Assembly: GCA_964372215.1 (NCBI GenBank)
Contig: CAYJQC010000017.1
Span: forward strand, 1 to 64,000
DNA length: 64,000 nt
Direction of reading: 5' to 3'
Source: DAIMFL01 sp964372215
GTDB lineage: Bacteria > Pseudomonadota > Alphaproteobacteria > Dongiales > Dongiaceae
Below are positions 53,035-60,572 of this stretch, one piece after another. The notes under the pieces are model-generated. The model worked only from the letters and a program-made list of their open reading frames with translations. It made no database searches and had not been told where the DNA came from. Each line of letters starts with the position of its first letter. The stretch's first letter is position 1. A program made the position numbers and the translations under genes.

Positions 53035-53190
53035 GGCCCTTCCTTGTTCCTCCTGCAGTTGCGGCGCACACAGCGGACCGGCAGTGCGGCCGGCGGCCAT
53101 GCTTGGAACCCGGCGCCGGTGCGCTATGCTGCGCTGCCGCCCGGCGCCGCGCCGGGGCGGTGAATCTTATTCCCGCCGGAGCATCGGGTC

Positions 53191-54519
53191 ATGGCCCCAC
53201 GCGTAGAGCCCGTCGCCGCCGATACCACGGTCCCCGCACGGACCGACGTGGTCGTCGTCGGGGGCGGCATCATCGGCACCTGTACCGCGCTGTCCCTGGC
53301 GGAGCAAGGCGTCTCGGTGGCCCTCTGCGAGAAAGGCCAGATCGCCGGCGAGCAGTCGAGCCGCAACTGGGGCTGGTGCCGCCAGCAGGGGCGCGATCCC
53401 CGCGAGATTCCGCTCGCCATCGAGGCCCTGCGCCAATGGCGCGGCATGAACGAGCGGACCGGCGCGGAGACCGGCTTCCGGCAAGGGGGCCTGCTCTATC
53501 TCGCCAGTGACGACGCCGACATCGCCCGCCACGAGGAATGGCTTGGCCATGCCAAGCCCTATCAGCTCGACACGCGGCTGGTGGATGCGGCCGAGGTGGC
53601 GAAGCTGATGCCGGGCGCGTCGCGGACCTGGCGCGGCGCGCTCTACACGGCAAGCGACGGCAGGGCGGAGCCGCAGCTAGCGGCGCCGGCGATCGCCACA
53701 GCGGCGCAGCGACTGGGTGCCACGATCCTCACGTCTTGCGCGGTGCGCGGCGTCGAGACCTCCGGCGGTCGCATCTCGGCGGCGGTGACCGAGCGCGGTA
53801 CCATTGCCTGCGGCGCGCTGGTGCTCGCCGGCGGCGCCTGGTCCGGCCTGTTCTGCCGCAGCCTCGACCTGCGCCTGCCCCAGCTCAAGGTGCTGGCCTC
53901 GGTGCAACGCACCGAGCCGATGGAGGGCGGGCCGGAATGCGCCACCTATGGCCCCGACTTCGCGGTGCGCAAGCGCCTGGACGGCGGCTACACCGTTGCC
54001 CATGGCACCACCAGCGTCGTTGACATCGTGCCGGACAGTTTCCGTTACTTCGCCGATTTCCTGCCGGCCCTGCGGATGGAGTGGCGTGGCTTGCGGCTGC
54101 GGCTGGGTGGGCGTTTCGTCGAAGAATTTCGCCTGCCGAACCGCTGGGCGCTCGATGCGGTGTCGCCGTTCGAGCGCCAGCGCGTGCTCGATCCGGCACC
54201 GGCGTCCGACCTCCTCGATCAGGCGATGGCGAACCTGGCGCGCGAGCTGCCGGCGTTCCGCGGCGCACGGGTGGCGGAGCGCTGGGCCGGGCTGATCGAC
54301 GCCACCCCCGATGCGGTGCCGGTGATCTCCGGGGTCGACTCGGCTCCGGGCCTGTTCGTCGCCACCGGGTTTTCCGGGCACGGCTTCGGCATCGGTCCCG
54401 GCGCCGGGCGGTTGATGTCGGAAATCGTCACCGGTCGGACCACGGTGGTCGACCCGGCGCCATTCCGCTTCGCGCGCTTCAGCGACGGCTCCAGGCCCAG
54501 GCCGATGGCCGGTCTCTGA
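53191..54519 (+). CDS. FAD-dependent amino-acid-oxidase-type oxidoreductase (DadA/DAO family)
   Basis: A 442-residue DAO-family flavoprotein. The dinucleotide fold is VVVVGGGIIGTCTALSLAEQG (split around residues 20-40), followed by SSRNWGWCRQQGRDPREIPLA. The C-terminal FAD site is LFVATGFSGHGFGIGPGAGRL. It oxidises an amine or amino acid. The SRNWGW(C/V)RQQGRD motif is shared by a subgroup usually found with amine or amino-acid uptake genes, but the flanks here are denD-otnI (divergent) and a LysR gene (convergent), so the substrate cannot be guessed. Confidence 0.82.
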   Translation: MAPRVEPVAADTTVPARTDVVVVGGGIIGTCTALSLAEQGVSVALCEKGQIAGEQSSRNWGWCRQQGRDPREIPLAIEALRQWRGMNERTGAETGFRQGGLLYLASDDADIARHEEWLGHAKPYQLDTRLVDAAEVAKLMPGASRTWRGALYTASDGRAEPQLAAPAIATAAQRLGATILTSCAVRGVETSGGRISAAVTERGTIACGALVLAGGAWSGLFCRSLDLRLPQLKVLASVQRTEPMEGGPECATYGPDFAVRKRLDGGYTVAHGTTSVVDIVPDSFRYFADFLPALRMEWRGLRLRLGGRFVEEFRLPNRWALDAVSPFERQRVLDPAPASDLLDQAMANLARELPAFRGARVAERWAGLIDATPDAVPVISGVDSAPGLFVATGFSGHGFGIGPGAGRLMSEIVTGRTTVVDPAPFRFARFSDGSRPRPMAGL

Positions 54520-54817
54520 CCCCGTTGCCGCACGAGGAAGCGGCCGCCGGGGCGCAACCGCGGCGGCCGCGAGTTCTGCTTGGAGGCAATCGGCTGCGTC
54601 GAATGAGGACGTCTTGTCCGGCCTCGCGTAGCTCTTGTTCCGGCCGCGACTCGCGCAGGCGCAAGGCGCCGCAGGTGGAATCATGGATACCAGCAGAATG
54701 CCGGGCATGGCGAGAGCCGTGTTGGGTCGACCCGCGGAATAGCGCGTTCGGCGGTGGAGTGGACGGAGGGCCGGGTCGCGCCGGGATACGCGCCACACCC
54801 GAGACAGCGATCGCCCC
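54520..54817. other. Intergenic region, 298 bp, nothing recognised
   Basis: Lies between the convergent FAD oxidoreductase and LysR genes. I see no gene with a ribosome site, no clear hairpin with a T-run, and no palindromic repeat of the kinds seen elsewhere in the window. Confidence 0.4.
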
Positions 54818-55723
54818 TCAGGTCGCCGCCTGCTTCAGCCGGGCCTCGAGCCGCGGCGCCGCGAAATCGAGAAAGGCGCGGAGCTTCAGCGGCACCAGCC
54901 GCTGGCCGGTGTGGACGAGCTGCACCGGGACGGGTGCCGGCTCGAACGCTTCCAGTGCCATGGCGAGCGCACCGGCCTCGATCGCCCGCGCGACCTGATA
55001 GGACAGTACGCGCGTGATGCCGATTCCGGCGATCGCTGCGTCGACAGCGGCCTCAGCCGTGTTCACGGTGAGCCGCGAGTGGATCGGGACGGACAGGTCG
55101 GACTTGCCGCTCCTGAAGTTCCAGGCTCTCGGCGACGTCAGGCCCTCGAACGTCACGCAGTCATGGGCGCCGAGCTCGCCGGGGCTCCGCGGCGTGCCGC
55201 GCTTCGCGAAGTAGGCCGGGCTGGCGCAAACGACACGGCGGATCGTGCCGACCCGGCGTGCCATCAGGCTGCTGTCCGGGAGTTCGCCGATCCGGACGGC
55301 AAGATCGGCGGGGTCCTCCAGAATGTTGACGACGCGATCCGCCAGGACGAGGCGAATGTCGATATCGGGATAGAGCCCGAGGAACTCCATGGCGATGGGG
55401 AGCACGTGCAGGCGGCCGAAGACGATCGGCGCGGTGATGTTCAGGTCGCCCCTCGGGACACTGTACTCGCCGGTCGCCGCGCGTTCGGCTTCGCCCAGGT
55501 CTTCGAGTATCCGCTTGCACGCCGCGACGTAGGACTGCCCGGCGTCGGTAAGCGTGATCCTCCGGCTCGACCGGTTCAGCAATTGCGCCTTGAGATGTGC
55601 CTCCAGCTCGGAAACCTTGCGGCTCACCGTGGCGAGCGGTGTGCCGAGGCGGCGGGCGGCGGCCGACAGGCTGCCAGCGTCGACCACCGCCAGCAGAATG
55701 GACATCGATTCGAAGCGGTCCAT
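54818..55723 (-). CDS. LysR family transcriptional regulator
   Basis: A 301-residue LTTR. N-terminal HTH: FESMSILLAVVDAGSLSAAARRLGTPLATVSRKVSELEAHL (residues 3-43). Effector domain follows (YSVPRGDLNITAPIVFGRLHVLP, the usual start of the regulatory domain in the DsdC/AaeR-like group). ATG at 55723 is preferred because GGAAGG lies at the right distance; an in-frame ATG at 55735 is weaker. Divergent from the AhpD-like gene, which it probably controls. Confidence 0.88.
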   Translation of the reverse strand: MDRFESMSILLAVVDAGSLSAAARRLGTPLATVSRKVSELEAHLKAQLLNRSSRRITLTDAGQSYVAACKRILEDLGEAERAATGEYSVPRGDLNITAPIVFGRLHVLPIAMEFLGLYPDIDIRLVLADRVVNILEDPADLAVRIGELPDSSLMARRVGTIRRVVCASPAYFAKRGTPRSPGELGAHDCVTFEGLTSPRAWNFRSGKSDLSVPIHSRLTVNTAEAAVDAAIAGIGITRVLSYQVARAIEAGALAMALEAFEPAPVPVQLVHTGQRLVPLKLRAFLDFAAPRLEARLKQAAT

Positions 55724-55732
55724 CTTTCCTTC

Positions 55733-55762
55733 CATAATTCAGGAGGGTGAGTTCCGATTATG
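55733..55762. promoter_or_regulatory. Candidate LysR operator in divergent promoter
   Basis: Perfect inverted arms CATAAT (55733-55738) and ATTATG (55757-55762), 18 bp apart, in an AT-richer stretch between the lysR start and the AhpD-like gene. Size and position fit an LTTR recognition site; no consensus base pair has been tested. Confidence 0.4.
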
Positions 55763-55841
55763 TCGTCTACTCCCAATTCATGGAAAGGACCAAGTTCGCT
55801 GGTGTCAGGCCGCCACGGCCAATCCCCGAAAGGACCTCACC

Positions 55842-56393
55842 ATGTCCCGCATCCCCACTCCCGCTTCGATCGACGCCGCACCGGCGGCCTCGCGCCCGCT
55901 GCTCGAGGGCGTCAAGAAGCAGCTCGGCAGTGTGCCAAACCTGTTCCGGATCGTGTCCACCAGCCCGGCCGCGCTGGAAGGCTATCTCGGCTTGTTCGGC
56001 GCGTTGAACAAGGGCATCTTGCCAGCCCCGACGCGCGAGCGCATCGCGCTCGCCGTCGCCGGCGTCAACGGCTGCGACTACTGCCTGTCGGCCCACAGTT
56101 ATCTCGGAAAGAATCTCGCCAAGCTCGACGACGCCGAGATCGCCGCCAATCGTGCCGGCACCTCCAACGACCCGAAGGCGGACGCTGCGGTGCGCTTTGC
56201 GGTCAAGGTCGTACAGGCGCGCGGCCATGTCAGCGAGGCCAATCTCCACGACGTCAAGGCGGCCGGATACGACGATGCGCAGGTGATCGAAATCGTTCTC
56301 CACGTTGCCCTCAACACCCTGACGAACTACGTCAACGAGGTTGCCAAGACCGACATCGACTTCCCGGTCGTCACCGCCCGCAAGGTCGCGTGA
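55842..56393 (+). CDS. Carboxymuconolactone decarboxylase / AhpD-like protein
   Basis: A 183-residue protein of the AhpD-like superfamily. The redox-active site CDYCLSAHSYLG (CxxC with the following His) lies near residues 78-89. LLEGVKKQLGSVPNLFRIVSTSP at the N-terminus marks the peroxidase-related subgroup. It probably reduces peroxides or acts in stress defence. First gene of a three-gene + strand set (AhpD-like, DUF1348, PNPOx-like) facing away from the LysR regulator. Confidence 0.87.
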   Translation: MSRIPTPASIDAAPAASRPLLEGVKKQLGSVPNLFRIVSTSPAALEGYLGLFGALNKGILPAPTRERIALAVAGVNGCDYCLSAHSYLGKNLAKLDDAEIAANRAGTSNDPKADAAVRFAVKVVQARGHVSEANLHDVKAAGYDDAQVIEIVLHVALNTLTNYVNEVAKTDIDFPVVTARKVA

Positions 56394-56472
56394 CGCCATC
56401 TCTTGCCACGGGTTGCGCCGGCGACACAAACAATGTCGCCGGTCGCGACCCACTCCAGCGAGGATCCGCATC

Positions 56473-56937
56473 ATGAGCCGCCCGCCGCTACCTCCCTTCA
56501 CCAGCGAGACCGCCGCACAAAAGGTGCGCCTGGCGGAAGACGGTTGGAATAGCCGCGACCCGGCGAAGGTCGCGCTTGCCTACACGGCCGACAGCCGCTG
56601 GCGGAACCGCGCCGAGTTCCTGCAAGGCCGCGTGGCCATCGAGGCGTTCCTGACGCGCAAGTGGAACCGCGAACTCGACTACCGACTGATCAAGGAACCA
56701 TGGGCATTTCGCGAGAACCGCATTGCGGTGCGCTTCGCCTATGAGTGGCACGACGACAGCGGCCACTGGTTCCGCAGCTACGGCAACGAGAACTGGGAGT
56801 TCGACGAACACGGCCTGATGCGCCTGCGGATCGCCAGCATCAACGATGCTCCGATCACGGACAGCGAGCGCAAGTTCCATTGGCCGCTCGGCCGCCGTCC
56901 CGACGATCATCCGGGGCTGAGCGATCTCGGCTTCTGA
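56473..56937 (+). CDS. DUF1348 / SnoaL-like (NTF2-fold) protein
   Basis: A 154-residue NTF2-like protein of the DUF1348 family: AEDGWNSRDPAKVALAYTADSRWRNRAEFLQGR, FRENRIAVRFAYEWHDDSGHWFRSYGNENWEF and the ending KFHWPLGRRPDDHPGLSDLGF-type C-terminus are characteristic. A small conical pocket is expected, but the reaction, if any, is unknown. Ends 10 nt before the PNPOx-like gene. Confidence 0.85.
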   Translation: MSRPPLPPFTSETAAQKVRLAEDGWNSRDPAKVALAYTADSRWRNRAEFLQGRVAIEAFLTRKWNRELDYRLIKEPWAFRENRIAVRFAYEWHDDSGHWFRSYGNENWEFDEHGLMRLRIASINDAPITDSERKFHWPLGRRPDDHPGLSDLGF

Positions 56938-56947
56938 GGTGGCCGCC

Positions 56948-57574
56948 ATGGACAGATCGAAGGTTTACGCCAGCGACGTCGCATTCACGCCCTCGGTCAA
57001 GTCGGCGCAGACCCGGAAAGGATCGCGCGGCGGCTACGAAAGGATGGAGGAGCGCGGTTCCTGGCAGACCCGGATCACCCCCGACCTCGCCGGCTTCATC
57101 GCGGCGCAGATCAGCGTCTTCCTCGCCACCGCCAGCGGCGAGGGGCAGCCCTACATCCAGCATCGCGGCGGTCCGGCCGGCTTTCTCAGGGTGCTCGACG
57201 ACAGCACCATCGGCTTTGCCGATTTCACCGGCAATCGGCAATACATCACCCTCGGCAATCTGGTGGACAATCCGAAGGCGCAGCTGTTCCTGATCGACTA
57301 CGCGCACCGGCGGCGCGTCAAGATCTGGGGCGAAGCGCGCGTCGTCGAGGGCGACGAGGCGTTGATCGCCAGGCTGATGCCGGAAGGCTACAAGGCGCGG
57401 CCGGAGCAGGCGATCCTGTTCACCGTCACCGCCTGGGATGCCAATTGTCCCCAGCACATTCCGCAGCGCTTCGAGGCGGCCGATGTTGCCGCGGCGCTCG
57501 ACGAACGCGACCGCCGGATCGTGGAATTGGAGGCCGAGGCCGAACGATTGCGGGCTGGCGCCGTCGCCTCTTAG
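56948..57574 (+). CDS. Pyridoxamine 5'-phosphate oxidase family flavoprotein
   Basis: A 208-residue split-barrel FMN protein. Segments: FLATASGEGQPYIQHRGGPAGFL, DNPKAQLFLIDYAHRRRVKIWGEARV and the C-terminal TAWDANCPQHIPQRFEAADV common to the MSMEG-type PNPOx-like group. It probably binds FMN and reduces or oxidises a small molecule; true PNP oxidase activity is unlikely. ATG at 56948 (GAGG 8 nt upstream) is preferred over GTG at 56939. Ends one base before the convergent coxF gene. Confidence 0.82.
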   Translation: MDRSKVYASDVAFTPSVKSAQTRKGSRGGYERMEERGSWQTRITPDLAGFIAAQISVFLATASGEGQPYIQHRGGPAGFLRVLDDSTIGFADFTGNRQYITLGNLVDNPKAQLFLIDYAHRRRVKIWGEARVVEGDEALIARLMPEGYKARPEQAILFTVTAWDANCPQHIPQRFEAADVAAALDERDRRIVELEAEAERLRAGAVAS

Positions 57575-57575
57575 C

Positions 57576-58421
57576 CTAGGCGGCGTGACCGGCGGCCGCC
57601 GTGTCGGCCGCAGCCTTGCGGGCGCCCAGGCGGCGGGTGCGCACGACGTCGGCGACCACGCTGAGGGCGATCTCCTCAGGCGTGATGGCGCCGATCCAGA
57701 TCCCGGCCGGCGAGGAGAGGCGGGCCAGCCTGGTGTCGTCGAGGCCACTTTCGGCCAGTCGCGTCTTGAGCACCGCGGCCTTGCGGCGGCTGCCGATGAA
57801 GGCGACGAAGGGCAGATCGGTCTCCAGCGCCGACTTCAGCGTCTCGAAGTCGCGCCGGCCCTGGGTGGCGACCACCACGTAGCGCTCGCAAGGCGCCGGT
57901 GGCAGCTCGCCCAGGGTCGCAATGGCACGGTCGAAGCTCTTGAAAGAACGGCGATCTGACTCTGGGGCCACGACCGTGACCGCAAAGCCGACATGGGGCG
58001 CCAGCTCGGCGATCGCGGCGGCCACCGGCGAACTGCCGCAGATCACCAGCTCGGGGGCGGGCAGCATCGGTTCGATGAACACGTCCATGGTGCCGCCGGA
58101 CGGGCAGTTGCTGCGATGGCGCTCGACACCCTGTCCGCTCGCCACTGCATTGTCGCCGAGCGCTTCGAACTCGTCGCGCGGCACCACGCTGATCAGGTGG
58201 GCGCGGCCTTCCTGCAGGGCGATTGCCGCGGTGCGCTTGACCGCGCCGGTAACGCAGCCGCCGCCGATGAAGCCGTGCAGCGTGCCCTCGGCGGTGACCA
58301 CCGCCTTGGCGCCGGCCTTCGCGGCGGTCGCCGCCACGGTGCGCACCACGGTGGCGACGGCGAACGGAGTACGGGCGGCGGTCAGCCGGGCGATGAGGTC
58401 GAAGACGTCCTGGTCCCGCAT
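57576..58421 (-). CDS. coxF: XdhC/CoxF family protein
   Basis: A 281-residue protein of the XdhC/CoxI/CoxF family, which prepares the sulfurated molybdenum cofactor for insertion into hydroxylases such as CO dehydrogenase. The N-terminal domain has AVVTAEGTLHGFIGGGCV. The C-terminal Rossmann-like XdhC_C domain has ELVICGSSPVAAAIAELAPHVGF, YVVVATQGRRDFE and SSPAGIWIGAITPEEIALSV. Last visible gene of the cox operon, 3 nt after coxE. Confidence 0.85.
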   Translation of the reverse strand: MRDQDVFDLIARLTAARTPFAVATVVRTVAATAAKAGAKAVVTAEGTLHGFIGGGCVTGAVKRTAAIALQEGRAHLISVVPRDEFEALGDNAVASGQGVERHRSNCPSGGTMDVFIEPMLPAPELVICGSSPVAAAIAELAPHVGFAVTVVAPESDRRSFKSFDRAIATLGELPPAPCERYVVVATQGRRDFETLKSALETDLPFVAFIGSRRKAAVLKTRLAESGLDDTRLARLSSPAGIWIGAITPEEIALSVVADVVRTRRLGARKAAADTAAAGHAA

Positions 58422-58424
58422 GTC

Positions 58425-59627
58425 TCAGATCCTCGCGAGATAGGGTTCGAGAGCCTCCAGGCTCCTGAGATTGTGCGCCGGGGCGAACAGGTCGACATGG
58501 GGCAGGGCGGCCTGCATGCCCGCCGCCGCCGGCTCGTAGCCCTGCCAGCCGGCCATCGGGTTCAGCCAGACGATGCGCCGGGTGCGCCGGGCGACTGCCG
58601 CCATCTCGCGCTCGAGGCGCTCGGGCGCGCCGGTGTCGTAGCCGTCCGACAACACCACCAGGACCGAGCGCGAGCCGAGCACCCGCGCCGCGTGGTGGCG
58701 GTTGAATTCGGCCAGGCAGTCGCCGATCCGGGTGCCGCCGGACCAGCCCTGGCAGACCAGCGACATGCGGTCGAGCGCCTTCTGCGGATTGCGCTCCCTG
58801 AGCGCCGGGGCGACATGGACCAGCCGGGTGTGGAACACGAAGGCCTCGGCGCGGCGGAAATGGCTGAGCGCGCCATGCATGAAGCGCAGGAAGAACCCGG
58901 CGTACTGGTCCATCGACCCGGAGACGTCGAGCAGCAGGGTGATGGCCAGCGGCTTGTGCCGACGGTGCCGGAACGCCAGGGAGACCGGGGTGCCGCCCCG
59001 GGAAATCGAGCGGTGGATGGTGGCGCGCAGATCGAGACGGCGGCCCCGGCGCGCCAGGCGCTCGCGCCGGTGCAGGCGGTGGCGCATGCGCCGCGACAGC
59101 CGCTCGGCCAGCAGATGGGCGCGGGCCAGATCGGCCGGATCGGTCAGGTGGCGCAGATCCCGGTCGGCGATGTTCTCGACAGTCGAGGCGCCGGCGCGCC
59201 GGCTGGTGCCGGGATGGGCATCGGCCGCCGACGCCTCGTCGACGTGTTCGGCCTGATCGGCCAGCGCGTCGGGGACGCCCTGCGGACCCGGCCCCTGGGT
59301 CAGCCGCCTGAGGCTTTCCGTCGATTTGGGCGGTGCGCCCTGCACGAGCGCCGCGCGCTTCATGCCGTGGCCGCGCCAATGCGCCTCGAACAGCTCGTCG
59401 AAGCGGCGCCAATCCTCGCGCCGGCAGCACAGCAGTGCCTTCGATGAATCGCGCAGATCGCCGGCGCGCGACAGGTCGGCGCCGGCCAGGAGCCGCAATG
59501 CGTCCGCCGCCTCCGCCGGGCCTATGGTGAAGCCGTTGAGCCGGAGCTGGCGCAGGAAGGCGATGGCGCGTCGCCGCAGCATCACGCCGGCCTCGGGCGC
59601 CTGCATCTTGCTGGCGGTCGCGCTCAT
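58425..59627 (-). CDS. coxE: VWA domain protein CoxE
   Basis: A 400-residue CoxE-type protein with a C-terminal von Willebrand A domain. The MIDAS metal site is LLLDVSGSMDQYAG, and GWSGGTRIGDCLAEF supplies further ligands. CoxE works with the AAA+ protein CoxD in maturing the copper-sulfur-molybdenum centre of CO dehydrogenase. The start overlaps the coxD stop by ATGA. Confidence 0.88.
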   Translation of the reverse strand: MSATASKMQAPEAGVMLRRRAIAFLRQLRLNGFTIGPAEAADALRLLAGADLSRAGDLRDSSKALLCCRREDWRRFDELFEAHWRGHGMKRAALVQGAPPKSTESLRRLTQGPGPQGVPDALADQAEHVDEASAADAHPGTSRRAGASTVENIADRDLRHLTDPADLARAHLLAERLSRRMRHRLHRRERLARRGRRLDLRATIHRSISRGGTPVSLAFRHRRHKPLAITLLLDVSGSMDQYAGFFLRFMHGALSHFRRAEAFVFHTRLVHVAPALRERNPQKALDRMSLVCQGWSGGTRIGDCLAEFNRHHAARVLGSRSVLVVLSDGYDTGAPERLEREMAAVARRTRRIVWLNPMAGWQGYEPAAAGMQAALPHVDLFAPAHNLRSLEALEPYLARI

Positions 59628-60508
59628 GCCACCCGTCCGAGCAGGCGCGCCGTGACCTCCGGCGCCATGTTCGCCCGGTCCTCCTGGGTCTTGAGCAGGC
59701 AGATCATGGTCTCGTGCACCGTCTCCGGCTCGGCCTTCAGGTCGGCGATGCCGAGCCCGACCAGCGCCGCCGCCCAGTCGAGGGTCTCGGCGACGCCCGG
59801 CACCTTGCGCAGGTCCTCTCTGCGGATACGCCCGACGAACGCGCTGATCTGCCGTGCCAGGCGCACGTCGATGTCGGGCAGGCGCGCCAGCAGGATGCGG
59901 GTCTCGCGCGCCTCGTCGGGATAGTCGAGATAGTGGAACAAACAGCGACGCCTGAGCGCGTCCGACAGCTCGCGTGTGCCGTTGGAGGTCAGCACGACCC
60001 GCGGAATCGAGCGCGCCTCCACGGTGCCGAGCTCGGGGATCGAGATGCGATAGGTCGAGAGGACCTCGAGCAGGAACGCTTCGAATTCCTCGTCCGCCCG
60101 GTCGATCTCGTCGATCAGCAGGACGACGGGCGCCTCGGCGCGGATCGCCGCCAGCAGCGGGCGTTCCAGCAGGTAGTCCTCGGAGAAGATGCTCTGCTCG
60201 ATCGCCGCCGGGCTCTCGCCGCCCTGTTCGCGCGCCTTGATCGAGAGCAGCTGGCGCTGGTAGTTCCACTCGTAGATCGCGCTCGAGGCGTCGAGCCCCT
60301 CATAGCACTGCAGGCGGATGAGCCGGCAGCCATGCAGGGCCGCCAGGGCGTAGGCGATCTCGGTCTTGCCGACGCCGGCCTCGCCCTCGACCAGCAGCGG
60401 GCGCTTCAGCATGTCCATCAGCGACAAGGCGAGGGCGAGGGACGGCTCGGCGACGTAGCCGACCTCGTCGAGCCGCTTTGCCAGACGGTCGCGATCGAGC
60501 ATGGTCAT
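59624..60508 (-). CDS. coxD: MoxR-type AAA+ ATPase CoxD
   Basis: A 294-residue AAA+ ATPase of the MoxR class. Walker A is GEAGVGKTE and Walker B VVLLIDEIDRAD. Sensor 1 is VVLTSNGTREL, and the arginine-finger region is RRCLFHYLDYP. In Oligotropha, CoxD is needed to assemble the Mo-S-Cu cluster of CO dehydrogenase. Separated from coxL by 64 bp. Confidence 0.9.
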   Translation of the reverse strand: MTMLDRDRLAKRLDEVGYVAEPSLALALSLMDMLKRPLLVEGEAGVGKTEIAYALAALHGCRLIRLQCYEGLDASSAIYEWNYQRQLLSIKAREQGGESPAAIEQSIFSEDYLLERPLLAAIRAEAPVVLLIDEIDRADEEFEAFLLEVLSTYRISIPELGTVEARSIPRVVLTSNGTRELSDALRRRCLFHYLDYPDEARETRILLARLPDIDVRLARQISAFVGRIRREDLRKVPGVAETLDWAAALVGLGIADLKAEPETVHETMICLLKTQEDRANMAPEVTARLLGRVA

Positions 60509-60572
60509 GCCATTCTATCCCGAACAAGGCCCCGGCGCGCTGGGCGCCGGGGCAGGTTCGGGATCGTGGCCC

